Assembly (NCBI GenBank): GCA_032158295.1
Contig: CM063243.1
Coordinates: 17,273,635 to 17,337,634 of the forward strand
DNA: 64,000 nt
Direction: 5' to 3'
From: Pycnopodia helianthoides
Lineage: Eukaryota > Echinodermata > Asteroidea > Forcipulatida > Asteriidae
This document shows, piece after piece, positions 41,114-53,329 of the stretch. The stretch's first letter is position 1. The number at the start of each line of letters is the position of its first letter. The position numbers and the translations under genes were made by a program. Below the pieces are notes generated by a model. The model saw only the letters and a program-made list of their open reading frames with translations. It had not been told where the DNA came from and ran no database searches.

Positions 41114-42700
41114 CAGACTGCAGCCCATGCAAAAGTACTCCCCCCAAAAGTTCTCATATCATTTCTTGCACTCTGCTTGTACAATGTGATCTCATTCCCG
41201 TGCCGCTAGACTAAATTGCCTGCCTTTACACATGATTACAAACACTTCAACTACATGGCCTGCTGAGACTTAGCCAGTCAATCTTCATTACAAACAAAGT
41301 TGATTCAGCAAACAAGTCGCTATTAGTAGCCTTGGTTACAAATCTTATTCTTAAAGACATTTCCACTTGATGTGTCACTGCATTACAAGTCTCAAGCTGA
41401 GTAGCCTTAAATTAGTGTGGTAACTTACTCCAGTGAGTGGTTTTTTTTTTAAAAGACCATTTTATCATTTAGGTGCTATTCATTGGGGTCCATGATGTAT
41501 TCATCCATTCATTCTACATCGTGTAATTAATGTGAACTTACAAATGTAACCTTTGTTTACAAAAAGAGTGACCTTGTACATTCCAGGGCCTTTCTGGCAG
41601 GCGACATACTACACAGGTCATCTGGGAAATGTTACATTTTGTATTCTTAATTTCCTCTTAGAAATTCTAGAGCCATAAAAGTAACACCTGAACAAGTTCT
41701 GAGATGTGCCCACTTTCTTCATATCAAAAGTTGATAGAAATCAGAGGGTGCATTCTCCATAAAATATACATGTATATAAGATTGTTATGTTTTCTTCCAT
41801 TTATGTGCAAATCATGCCTGCAGGAAGTCCAGGCTGTGCTTGCTCTTTTATAAACATGTGGTGTCACAGGTTACAAAGTTTATGCGTTGTACAAAGTGTG
41901 CTGGTTTCTGACCTCCTGTAGATAGTGCACTCACAGGCACCATGGAAGCTTGATAGTTTGGTCCTGTTCCACTTCTACCCCCATGGGGCAAGGCAGTTTT
42001 TCCCTCGATAAAGTGCACCTCTATGTGGCAAGTGTAAACTTCTACTGGAACATTTCCAGAGGCACCAATGCAGTGACCACGGGCCATAGAGGCAATTGCC
42101 TCTATTGCCTCCACAAGGCTTAACCCTGCAAAATCCAACATCAGAAACTGTCTTCATGTCTTACGGCTTGCACTAAGTACTTTTTATGTTATGGACTATT
42201 CGTCTGAGCGAGACAGATCCACAGGCCAATATAACATTTGACTTGTCTATTAAAGACTGTCCAAGTAGTTTTTCTGGTCATTTCCAGAAGTTGTGTGTAT
42301 GCTAAATAATCACCCTTGACAAAGAATCTCATTTGAAGAATTATTTTTGAACATTCACAAGATGAATCCTAAGAACATCACATCTTACAGGTAATTTCAT
42401 ACAGAAAGGTTGCTCATTGTTGACTAGCATTCCCTCACTCCCCCTGGCTACCTAAGAAATATACTTTATTTGAATAGCCTGGCCTGCAGCACCTTCAACT
42501 AGTGTTTGCAATAAGGGCTTAGGACTAAATTGAACCCTGGTTGCATGATGCAATTGTTTAGCCACTGGCAAGGAACTGTCACTACAAAATACATACATTA
42601 GGGAGAAAATTTTAAATGTTTGTGTCAGCTGTGATAAAAACTCTCCTCAAAGACCTCTGGTAACCTTCTGAAGTACTAGCTGGCTTCAACCTTCCCAGAA
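41114..42700. other. Gene-free stretch with one diverged repeat fragment
   Basis: 41,985-42,125 holds 'ggcaaggcagtttttccctc' and 'acatttccagaggcaccaat', related to the two copies of the aggcctgg repeat and to 43,425-43,500. No exon seen. Confidence 0.4.
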
Positions 42701-42736
42701 AGAGCTGGTGTCGCCTAAACAGGCTCCTCATAGTCC

Positions 42737-42945
42737 ACGGGGGCGTACTGGCCATATACTACACAAGTGCAGATTAAGCCAACACCTGAGTGTGGTTGTG
42801 AGGCTGCCACCATGGCTGCTGAGCAGCCCGCTAGGCACATCATCAATGAGTGCCCCATTAGAAAACTGGACATTGAATGTAGTTTTTGCTGGCCAGCTGT
42901 GATCCGATTGTGCGACATGGTGGCTGTTGGACGTGGACCTTGACA
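42737..42945 (+). pseudogene. Non-LTR retrotransposon (LINE) reverse-transcriptase tail, frameshifted
   Basis: One frame gives TGAYWPYTTQVQIKPTPECG then CEAATMAAEQPARHIINECP and IRKLDIECSFC. The pattern 'TG...P.CGC...T..HII..CP' is the cysteine/histidine-containing C-terminus of many LINE reverse transcriptases. Another frame keeps GRTGHILHKCRLS, so at least one frameshift exists. Upstream reverse-transcriptase sequence is missing, so this is a 5'-truncated relic. Confidence 0.65.
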
Positions 42946-43149
42946 TTTTGATATTTTAATTCAGTGTTGCATACGAGAAAAGAGCACTCTCCAACCACTT
43001 TTTTCTGGGTTAAAAGTGAGCAAGAAGGTTAATTTAGAGAAGAAAACAATTTTAAACGGATATTATCAAAACAGAACTGGGCAGGTTACACAAAGTGAAA
43101 ATTTAATCTAATTGACTCAATTATTGCTTGCAACATCAACTGCACATAA

Positions 43150-43964
43150 TAAGATCAGTATGCCCTTTTTGAAATCAAGGCTTGGGCTTGGGCTTCAGCT
43201 TGGGATTTGGATCTGTCCGTGCCTGATTGAAGCCCCGTAAGGAAAGCGAACGCCTTCTTAACATAACTGAAGGAGACCAATCCCAAGCCCATGGTTTTTG
43301 AATAAAGGGCCCTAGCACATGTACCTTCACAAATATATAAAATTATAGTGAGCTTTTTTTGTGAGATTAGGCAGGTAGGTCTACAGTACTCATATTCAAG
43401 TCGGATACTTTGTTGTCGTGAAGGCAAGGCAGTTTTTCCCTTATTAAAGGGCACGTCTATCAAGGAACTTTTTTTCTTGAACATTTCAAGGGATCCATGT
43501 TACAACCTCGTCCCCATGGTTTACTTTATTTCCAACCATGTTTACAATAGTAAACCCTGGGAGGGAAACTCCTTACTTGGGCCCTGATTGGACAAAACCA
43601 AATGTTAACCTTTGTCAAAACAGCCGGCCGGCAACCAATGTACAAACAGGATATTAAATCTGGTACCGGACCACAAGACCATGACGAAGATGTGAATTTC
43701 GAAAAGCAGCCAGACTATTCTAATTTGCATACGTATCCAAAAATTTGGGATATATGCAAATGATCCAATACCAGGGTGAGAGAGCGGTCAACCTCGTACT
43801 GCTCGACACACCCTGGGGACGAGGTTGCCCATGTTATGGCCCTTTTTGACACCACACCTTTGTCTTAGGCTCTGTCAGTAACTTTTAAAACGTTTACTTT
43901 TGCTGCAGAGCTTTACAGGTAGGGTCTGTTGATTGGTTTTTGTCCACATAGTGCTGATTTACAC
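43150..43964. other. Gene-free stretch
   Basis: An imperfect palindrome around 43,178-43,293 pairs 'gcttgggatttgg' with 'ccaatcccaagc'. No gene seen. Confidence 0.35.
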
Positions 43965-44349
43965 TTACAGGCAAAATTATAAGGAAAGATGCAATAATAG
44001 TCACATGTGAAAGTTTTAGCTGAATGCAGTGTCTACTTGTTGAGAAAACAGCCAAAAAATGTCACAGTACTTTTACAAGAACGTCACATCCATCCAAGTA
44101 TAGCGAGGTGACAGCAGGTATCAACCGTATCACTGACCCGCCTCAGAAATCTGAGAAATAATTCATGCATGAATCGTTTCTCAGATTTAAATGTATTTTG
44201 GATGAAAACAATTATCCAAACCATATTACTTTGAAAGGGAATCCTTTCTCAAAATTATTTACTATCAACAGCTGCAGTGTTTCTTAGCGAGTAAGTTTTT
44301 ATGTTCATTCATTTTTGGAGTGTTTACCAATCTATGACCCTACCTTTAA
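43965..44349 (-). mobile_element. TTAA-type MITE, family C
   Basis: The right end gtttaccaatctatgacccta then cctttaa keeps TTAA (44346-44349). The left end ttacaggcaaaattataagg is worn. The interior is shared with 2744-3119. Confidence 0.8.
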
Positions 44350-45336
44350 TCAGGCAGTCAGGTCGAAACCTGAACTAAAATCCGAAGCTGAAGCGGTAGT
44401 TTCGAAAAAAAAGGGCCCAGAAGAGGTGACTAGGAATAAGGATGCACCTGCCTTTTTTGCCTTCTGTGAAGTATTAAACTCACTGATACATGTCAGTTGA
44501 TAACATTGTATTTATGAGGGATATAACAGTGTTCTACAACTTTCAAAGTTAAAGGTTAGCGCTTAGCAGGACTCCTAAATCGTGGCAGGTGCCACAGAAA
44601 GCTTGATGGTGCACTATGCTTGTTGTACATTGCATGTAGGAGAACACTGATATTAAATACAGTAACATGTGCATTTACAAGGAGTGTGCAATGTGCACTT
44701 GTGCTTGTATACATACGTGAAGACCACATTTTCATGCATATTTGCACATATATGCATGTGAATTACATACACTTGTGTACCGAGATTGATCTGATCTTGG
44801 TTAATCATTCATCGTTGTGGTTATTGAAGGGCAATACACAAACTGATAATCAGAGCTGTACATGTTGAACATGTTGACTTGGGGGTTCAACAATGGTGAC
44901 CCCATTCGTCTTGGACATGTTGGATTACTGGAAGTTGCATTCAATCGCTTCCAACAAATATTATTGGCTTATAATTCGTCCAACATCACCTGTCAGTCTT
45001 CACCCTGCACAGAAGGCTGTGCTTTCAATGTTGACTTCAAACGATGGATGCAGCTGAATCTAACAATTATTACTTTTTTGTCTACTTCTTTTTCAAATGT
45101 TTTCAAGAGCTAGTAATACTTGTCAATCCAGAGATTTTATTCTGCTATAAATTCTACAGTTTTGGGATGATGGGATTTACATGGCATTAAATACAATTTC
45201 ACCGGTCACTCTCTGAAAAAAATACATCTAGGACTTTGAATCTTTAAGAAATATCAAGTCATAAACCTCGAGGGAAATGGACTGGGTAAATGTTTAGTTA
45301 ATTTTGGGGTGAACAAAGAACAATTGACTAGAGCTG

Positions 45337-45398
45337 GACTTGAACCTGCTACCTCCAGATTACATGCCGGAACTCTACCAACTGAGCTATCTAGCCCT
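45337..45398 (-). mobile_element. tRNA-like SINE head, minus strand
   Basis: The minus strand reads gggctagatagctcagttgg then tagagttccggcatgtaatc and aggttcaagtcc, with clear A and B boxes. The anticodon loop carries one extra base and the acceptor stem does not close, so it is a SINE or tRNA pseudogene. Confidence 0.6.
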
Positions 45399-45978
45399 TG
45401 GGTACAGATGTACATTAGCACCAATTTTGATAAGATACCCTTAGGTTATTGATTTGAATTGTTGAATGTTCAACTATATTTGGAGCAGGAAGTGGGTACA
45501 CCTCATCAGCTTAGAATTTCAATAGATTTTATTTCAATGCAATAATTGATTTAAAAAAATATATTGGAACCGTAATGAGTCATAACATGTATAAATCAAT
45601 ACAGGGAAATGGTCAGTAACTCAAACCGACTATGTACAACTCTTACAACTCTTAACTCGAAATGAGTCAAGAGAGTGAGAACTAATCTGTGTGAACTCCC
45701 TACCACAGTCTGTTCAAACACCATTAGCAATGTACGCTTGCTTTATCCGGTTGTAAAACATACTACGTACATGTTGCCATGGTAGTCTGTTTGTGTACTC
45801 TTGCGGAGCTCAAACAAACTCAATGGCCCCTAGACAGCAATTGGATTAAAAAAAGCTTGCATGCATGGATGAACTACAGGTAGTACAGCGCATGGGGTGA
45901 AGTTGATGCCTCGTGCTCATTACCATAAATTGTCAAAACTTTTTTATAAGAAGAATGTTTTTGTTGATTGTTCAATAT

Positions 45979-46005
45979 GGGGGTGGGGGTGGGGGTGGGG
46001 GAGTG
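45979..46005. repeat. (GGGGGT)n simple repeat
   Basis: Four 'gggggt'-like units in a row (gggggtgggggtgggggtgg), followed by a (GT)n run; potentially G-quadruplex forming. Confidence 0.75.
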
Positions 46006-46164
46006 TGTGTAAACATGGTTCTGCATCATTTGTGGTTTTGTGCTTCCACCTTTGTGCAAATTTATTAGGCTTTGAAGTTGGTTCCACTTTAAAGGGCAAG
46101 TGGAGGGAAGTGTTGGAACAACCTATTAGTTTGGGATTTGCTAATTTGCAAATATTGATACAAG

Positions 46165-46530
46165 ACATTATCTTCAAGTAAACTTGAACCCTCAATTCTG
46201 ATTGGTCAACCCATAGCAACAAGCGGTGTGATATAAACCTGTATTTCATGGCCCATAGCGCTGTTCTAACACCGCGTATTGCGTTAAGCTGTGCATCAAG
46301 TTTGCTTGAAGATGAATTCAATATCACATGCGCGCTCATGGAATACGGGCAAATATAGTGCATTATCTGCATCCTAAATAATAATAATAATGGATTTATG
46401 TAGTGCCTTATGCAAGCCTCAAAGTGCTTCACAGTATAAACAATGTAAAAAGGATGAAAAATTCGTCCCTGGATATGGGACGCAGAAGTGCTATACTTTT
46501 CCGTATTCCACTCGCGCTTGTGTAATAACT
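46165..46530. mobile_element. Second copy of the 'attctgattggtcaaccca' repeat, with an insertion
   Basis: It shares its left arm (cttcaagtaaacttga), right arm (tcaagtttgcttgaag at 46,297) and 'tattccactcgcgcttgtgt' end with 38,600-39,480. A 90-110-base piece starting aataataataataatggatt interrupts it at about 46,378. Confidence 0.75.
46378..46485. mobile_element. Short retroposon-like insertion (atggatttatgtagtgcctt)
   Basis: It starts with (AAT)n followed by 'gcctcaaagtgcttcacagt'. This sequence type is widespread in marine invertebrate DNA as I recall, but the class is uncertain. Confidence 0.45.
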
Positions 46531-49090
46531 AGTAATATTGAATTATGAATTTATCAATCATCGTTCCTTAGCTTTTAAAGAAAAACAAATTTACTCATGA
46601 ATGGGAGTATGGTGCTCCCACCCCCCCCCCCCTCCACCGAACAGTCATGTCTTATTCAATGTCATAGGAATCAGTCTCAAGACAACTCTTTGTTGGTCTT
46701 GGTCTTGGTCGGTCTAGTTATCAAACTGAAAGATCTTGGTTTCTTGGATTTCCATATTTTGTCTGCATAATTGGCAATATACATGTAAATGTATACCTAC
46801 CCATAGTGCTTGAATACTTCTAACTACAAAGCTGTATCAGAGCATTTCCTCTGCACATGTACACCATGAAGACAAGAACATGGTTGTCAGGCCGTGTCGG
46901 AAGTGGCAGCTGGTGCTGCAGCTGGATCGCCACGTTAACATGCATAGAATAATAGACCGCCCCTAGCAACACTCCTAAGCGACAGCCATAGGCACAGCCG
47001 CAGCCATTAAATTGGGTCAGAGCCTTTTTACTAATTCTGATGAGAGAAAAAACGAGCCGTTTTATAGTTCCTGGTCGTGCCGCGTTTTCTCCCTTCAACA
47101 ACAATCATGATGGACACGAGCGTGTACAATTACCTGTATCACAAGGTGCTGTTAAAAAGCTACCAAAAAAAAGGCACGCTCTCTAAAAAAAAAAAAAACA
47201 TCGCGCATAAGAAACGCTTTGTTTATACCCTTTATGTGTAAAACATAAAGTGATTGAGTGTGTGTGTGTAGTATTAGAAGCAAACATACTTAAAATAATT
47301 TTGCAATTTCTTTCTTTACGGGATGACGCTTGAAAGCTTGCTTCGTGTAGGCAGAGCAAAAACACTTAACAAGGTTCGTCCTTGACTAACGTAGCGACAT
47401 TAATCTGCACGATGCGTGACTGATAATGCAGTGACTGCAATAAAATACTACACATGGCAATTAGACCAGTAACTTTGATGTGTGCATCCTGGAATGATGA
47501 AATTATTTGACGAAAAGGACAAAAAAGCAATTTGTAAGATGTAGAATGATCAATCATGTTGGATTATTCACGGTAAGACCGGCACTACTGATTAAAAAAT
47601 TTGACCTGGGTGGTATTTTCTACAACAAATCCAGCTTTCAAGACAAATATTGCTTATTGTCAGTGACTTGCAATTTTTGGTCATAAGGCACTTCATCTGT
47701 ACATGTACATTTAAGCACATGTACTGTACATGTAACTCTGATGATTAGATGGTGTTTTTTTTTTTATATTAAAGCAGATTTGTTGAATTGATTGTCATTT
47801 AGTTTTGCTGATGTAGGTTTCTCTCTTAACAGCTGTACGCTGGCCAAATGCCAGTTACATGTAAAACACCCAAGGATCGGTTAAAATTCACTGCAAGGGG
47901 TCTGGCTTGCTAGTTCTGTGTTAACCTTCTTGCTGTCTGACCATTCAATACCATTCAAGTGGTTTTGAATGATAGATAAGCTATGTCAGCCTGCAATATG
48001 ATACATGAGGGAATGCATGTACACAGTAGTACACAGTTAGTTCTGTGCACAGTTGTGCCACCGTACACAACCTTGGCAGTCGAATGGTTTCAAATGGTTG
48101 GTCAACTCACTGGAAAATGTTGCCTAGAGTGACAGTAGGAGAAAAGCATATCTATTTTGTATGAAATATGGACCTGTGAACAACAAACTGGCAGACCAGT
48201 GAAATGACCAGTTGGCTGGTCCTGCTGGCTAATCATTAATAAATTGAAGGGCAAACCCTGTGATACCGTACACAATACATGTAGTCCAAATAATATGCAA
48301 AAAAAAAACTGAATTTGATTTAGCTACAGAAGTTGCTTTAGTGCAACTATGCGCATAATTGACCATGGCCTTGAGGCTATTTTGTAAACAACTGAGTGAT
48401 GTCACATATGGTCACACCTACAACAGTCCTACATGCGCATTACAAGTCCTGTATATTTATGAATGACATCATAAGCCCGTGAACCACATTCCATTATTAT
48501 TGTACTTCCAACACAAAGAAGACAATTGCTTAACATCACAATGGATTGCATTATTTGGGTATTTCCAAAAGTTTGTTGCCAAATGACATAATTCTCTAAG
48601 TGGATGATGCGCAAAAATAGCCGAGCTCCACCAAGAGCAAAAAATACATTTTTTAAGTTTTATTCTTTTTCCTCCTTTTGATTATCACTCAAATTGTACC
48701 ACTTGAGAGTGACACACCCAGGTGGACACACCCCTTTTTGCTGATAGTGTTTTTATTTCACTTTTGTCTTTCCCCTAGGCAGCCCATCTTTTTTGTTGGT
48801 CTATTGCCCCCTGACTATATATTTGTCCAATGTCTGTATCCTTGTAATTTCTTTGGGTTTTTTTTTTGGGGGGGGGTGTATTTTTGTGCTGTTTTTTTTT
48901 GCCTTGTAGTTTTTTCTGTGATTTTTTATTGTAAACTTTATAAATTCTTTTGTGGATTTCTTGCTGTATATGGGGGAGGGGAGGTATGTATAATATCTGT
49001 TTTATCTTTTTTATGAAATCTTTTTTTTTCAAAGTATTGTTGCGGTAACCCACTGCTAAAATAAAGGGTACTAATTGCCTTAGCTATCGG
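46531..49090. other. Gene-free stretch
   Basis: No exon found. 46,892-46,990 (ggccgtgtcggaagtggcag ... agccgcagccat) is a diverged relative of the MITE at 8897. 48,190-48,260 shares 'gaccagttggctggtcctgc' with the repeat near 57,045. C and G homopolymer runs occur at 46,620 and 48,868. Confidence 0.4.
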
Positions 49091-49097
49091 GCACATT

Positions 49098-49262
49098 CTG
49101 CGGTCTAGTTGGTAAAGACATTTGTTCTAGAATAGAACGGCAAAGGTCCCTGGTTCAACTCCCAACCGAGTAATATGCCTGTGGACTTTTTCACAGGACT
49201 CGTGAAAAGTTGAGTAGGCTATACAGTGCATTACACACATTGGTGTATGGGTAAAACCAAAT
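49098..49262 (+). mobile_element. tRNA-derived SINE ('acagtgca' body family)
   Basis: A box cggtctagttgg and B box ggttcaactcc are followed by 'gcctgtgga.ttttttcacaggactcg' and 'acattggtgtatgggtaaaa'. The body matches 57,950-58,040 closely and the minus-strand copy at 15,168. The 'cctgtg...cacagg' part can form a hairpin. Confidence 0.8.
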
Positions 49263-50044
49263 AATATTGTGATATGCCTGAATGAAAAATTATTATTATG
49301 ATCATAAACCTATTCTACTTTTACAGTGATATCTGAATTGAGATGTCCATGCTGTACATGTAGATAATTGTAAGTAGTATCTTCTTCATTGACAGTACAT
49401 GTACCTGTGTTGTATACAGAGGTGTGCAGTACATGGGTCAAAGTTTGCAAAACTGATTAGATTTGAAATGATTAAATATTATCTTCTGTTCAGACCCGGA
49501 ATAATCGAGTTACGTTTTTTAGAGTCTGTGCTGGCACATTGTAAAACTCCGCAGAGGTGTGCACTGTTTGTGTGCAGTCTCCCAACACTGGTCTGTCCAA
49601 TTGAACGAAGAATTTACAACCATTTGTAATGATCTGATTGTTTCATGTGAGTACAAAGTGTTGGCATAAATATTTATGGTAGCAATTTTTCTTCTCCAGA
49701 ATAACTTCCTGGCACAGTTGACACTTTCACGCAATAAAGCTCTGAGGAAAGTAAAAATATTTGAGATATATTGTAATGATGTTTGTGCACATCTCAAGCA
49801 ATTTGCATCGGTGGTTTAAAGAAAATTAGCTGTGTTTTACCCATTTTTCCACCATTTTAGGAGTCAATTCCTTTGTGTACATTTTGACTCCCACAATAGC
49901 GTACAGAATAGGCGCGTGTAAGTGCACTGCGCATTGTTTCATGTGTGTTATGCTTCAGTCACATCAAACCCGTCCGAGCCCGTCCATGAAGTTCGTAAAC
50001 AGACCAGAAAAAAATGCTACTACAATAGATAGTTCCCAGTAGAC

Positions 50045-50223
50045 GCCATCTTTACGGGCAAAGTGTATTTTGGCTTGCAGGTGCGTCAAACGCTCAACTT
50101 ATTAACGCAGCCGCGTTGTTCACTGACCAATCCTGCAATGAGTTTCGTGAAATGCGCGCGTGTTGCACGCCGTTCTCACACGAAACGCATGACTGTTTGT
50201 TCCAAACTGCCCGTAAAGATGGC
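50045..50223. mobile_element. 179-base element with 16-base perfect inverted ends
   Basis: gccatctttacgggca at 50045-50060 and tgcccgtaaagatggc at 50208-50223. Weaker pairing extends outward (atagatag...cagta on both sides), so the real ends may lie near 50,024 and 50,250. The interior is CpG-rich (cgtgaaatgcgcgcgtgttg). Confidence 0.65.
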
Positions 50224-51119
50224 CGCTTTACGTCATACTGCAACCTATCTATATGACCACTCCATTTGCACACAGTTTAAGCCCGTTTGGCTACATTTTT
50301 CAGAACGTAGTGAGAAGGAGGTTGGTGTGATGGGTTCAACAGCTTTGGTCTGTGAGGGCTAGGATGACAGCTTCGAAGGCAGCTGTCTTAAAATTAATCT
50401 TGCTGGTACATTGTAGACCTTCAATCCCAGACATGGCTACCGCTTAGTCCACTATGTAAACTGTAGACTGACCTCGTCACAATATTTTGATTATCTCCAA
50501 AGATTTCTACAAACATAAAATCTTGTCATTGAAGAGTAGAGACACTTCTGGTCCATGTATTGTTCATCAACGCGATTCAAGGTTTTGATATTTACAGTGT
50601 GGCTCCATGCAAACAATGATGCGTCACATGAAATTACCATTTTAAGAGTGAAGAGTCTCTCAGAGAGTTTTCAGGATTTGATTGCATTTGTTCTGTTACA
50701 ATCGAAAACCAGTCGCGTTGTATTCACTTCATGATGAGGCTGTGGTGTGTCAGGGAGCATCTCATAACAGCAGAAGTGTTCCATCGGGAACCTGGAGTGT
50801 TTGCAATCAGAGTGTGACTGCCCTCGTAAGGAACAGGTGGTACTCAAGACGTATCCGAAGGGAATGCTCCAGTTGGAAATTGGAACGTTAATGAAACAAG
50901 TTCACGGGAACAAGAAGTCTTATATTAAAACTTGTACTAATAATTATTATATTATATAATGTACAACTCACGGCACCTGCTTAAAAAGGAAAACAGGGAT
51001 ATTGCAAACAAATACAAATACAACTATTTAAGTATTATGGAAATTATACAGGTGTACATGTACATGTAGATTCAAGTTTTTTATGTTTACAGTGCCTTTA
51101 ACGTACAAGGCTCAACCTA

Positions 51120-51625
51120 GTTGGAAGTTCTTTAAAGTTTTGATTTATTTACTCATGAAGTTGCATTTAGCAGATAGCTAATAAAAGTGCATCATATCTT
51201 CAAGTTAATGGGACCAAATGTCACACAAAGATAAAAATTAATAGTTTTACTCGCTTTTCAAAAACTATAGCATTTTAGGCAAAGATACTTGTTCAAGGGA
51301 AGTTTTCCACCATGATGTTTTCCATTCCATACCGTGTAAGATATGCAAATCTGTGAACATTTATATTTTCAATCAGGGCCCAATTTCATAGAGCTGCTTA
51401 AGCAGATAATGTTGCTTTACAATTTTCTGCTCAGCAGAAATCAGCAGGATAGCAGTCTCACATTGTATATGTGACATGATAGTTTGGCCGTAACCTTACT
51501 CTGGTAAGCATAATTTGTTTTGTGCTTAGCTACTTTTTGTTCTTATACACAAGCACAAAATGCAGCTAAGCACACACAAAATTATGCTTAATAAGCAGCT
51601 TTATGAAATTGGGCCCTGATGTTAA
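51120..51625. mobile_element. Family D-like MITE relic split by a palindromic MITE
   Basis: 'aaaactatagcattttaggc' and 'gcaaatctgtgaacatttat' are family D sequence. Similarity stops exactly where the element at 51,373 begins. Confidence 0.6.
51373..51619. mobile_element. 247-base MITE with 'tcagggcccaatttcata' inverted ends, family E
   Basis: The terminal 18 bases pair perfectly with tatgaaattgggccctga, and pairing continues through 'agctgctta'. The interior is built from sub-palindromes (taagcataat / attatgctta). A second copy is at 59,427. Confidence 0.88.
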
Positions 51626-51879
51626 AGCATAACCTTTAAGTGGAAATGACAAAGGCACAGTGTGAAGCGAAAATTAGAATTACAACATGACCTGCTGGTT
51701 ATGGCCTTAGCCTACATATTGTTGTCACAGCTTAAAACAATAACAGAATGGATTGTGGGATTATCACAAGCTTCAGCCTGTTCTACTTTGTAGCGATATG
51801 TACTTGCAGCAGGTTGTATATTAGGTACATGTGTTGTGGGAATTGATTGACACAATTTAAATTGTTGTCAGACTGAACA

Positions 51880-52240
51880 TAAAGGGTGTGAACAGCATTG
51901 GTAAGAGTGAAAATATTAATATTTACAGATTTGCACACAACTTACAGTAAAGTATAAAGATTGTTGTGGTGGAAAAATGTCTCTCCCTCCAAATATTTTT
52001 GCCTGGAGAAGTCAGTAAAACAGTTAATTTCCATCTCGCGAGTTTAAACCTGATGTTTGGAAACAGTGAAAACGTATATTAAAGGGGATTTTTCACTAGT
52101 TTCTTGTGACTCGATGACCGATTGAGCTCAATCTTTCACAGGTTTTTTAAAATTTCATTTATGTGGCGTCACATGAAGTGCAGATACTGGATTTGATACA
52201 TGTATCCTACACACTATAAATGGCACTGGCTTGGGTAAAA
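51880..52240 (-). mobile_element. Diverged family D MITE, reverse orientation
   Basis: 'gtgtgaacagcattggtaag' starts it, and 'ctcgatgaccgattgagctc' with 'aatctttcacaggttt' follow in reversed family order. The termini are worn. Confidence 0.55.
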
Positions 52241-52309
52241 TAATTCATTTCAAAATTCAGAAAAGTGCATTTCAGTCCGTCCGTTTTCAAAGGTAGCTTT
52301 GTTAAGTCT

Positions 52310-52680
52310 CTCAATGCCCTTTCTTTGAGTTACCTCCCATCTCTACTTGATATCAGGAAGTCTTCCTCGTACGTACTGTCTTTGTTCTTCTGTAGGCGGA
52401 TGTCTTGATGTTCCCAAGTCTCGCATTCAAGCTGGTGATCGGTCTTTTTCTGTCTGTCTTTATTATGGAAGAAACTTCCTACTCCTGTTACTAATTCTGC
52501 TGGTCTCATTGCTTTAAAAAAATCCCATTATTTCTCTGTTCACATGTAACTGGGTTTTCTCCAGTCCGCCCCCCCCAGTCTTTCTGGCTGCCTCTTCTTT
52601 CCTTTTTTACAGGCTTTGCATTTTCTGGTGAAAGGCGCTTTATAAATGTGCTGTTTGTTATTATTGAAATTGTTGTAATT
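52310..52680 (+). pseudogene. LINE reverse-transcriptase C-terminus and 3' UTR (CR1/L2-like), frameshifted
   Basis: One frame reads CLDVPKSRIQAGDRSFS and another WKKLPTPVTNSAGLIALKKS. Together they recall the conserved tail 'P..R...GDRSFS..G..LWN.LP......L..FK..L' of many non-LTR retrotransposons. The 3' part ends 'ggcgctttataaatgtgctg' and a TTATTA-rich tail. A 5'-truncated, dead copy. Confidence 0.65.
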
Positions 52681-53329
52681 CATCCTTTGTGCTGCGAAGA
52701 CATTTTTTATAAACAAACTCTTTTATCTTCCTAACTAAGTTTGTACAAGTACAGAAGTAGTCAATATGAGATAACAGTGTCTCTGCCTGAACATTGTTTG
52801 GAGTTCTGAAAATGATAATTAAATCTGCATTTTAGGAAGAAGAAGAAAAAAAAACCACACATCTTAAATTTATAAGAATCTACAGTAAACGTACAAACAA
52901 ACGAAAGCTTAACATGTAACTGTTAGATGTTGTCCTTCCTTAAACCTGACCATGGGTTTCAACAAAATGAATTTTTTTTTTTTAATGCCATGTTTTCTTG
53001 AGCATTGGAAATTTAATTAATTGCGTTCCCTTCCAAAATGCGACGCAGAACCTTACCGTAAATAAATTAGAATGTGCGTACATTGTTCATGTATAACCAT
53101 GAACATGACTTACCTATGTACCTAGTCTTAGTCCAGTGCTAAAAACCAAAAGCACAGAGTGTATTGATGTTAAAAAAGGTATCGCTCCTTGAGAATTGGA
53201 ATTTTGTTTGTACAATATGTCGGTATTTATTCAACATTGGATTATGCATTTTCAAGTGCTTTCATTGTTCACATCAATTGAAAATAAGTTTGGTTTGGGG
53301 AAAGGAATTGTGACTTTCACCCTATGACC

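Noticed and set aside
45337..45398. A functional tRNA gene on the minus strand
   Set aside because: The anticodon arm has one extra base and the acceptor stem does not close.
45944..46432. 162-codon minus-strand gene
   Set aside because: The frame runs through an interspersed repeat, a GGGGGT tract and an inserted retroposon fragment, and shows no conserved motif.
50063..50362. 100-codon plus-strand gene
   Set aside because: It lies mostly within the inverted-repeat element at 50,045-50,223 and lacks conserved character.
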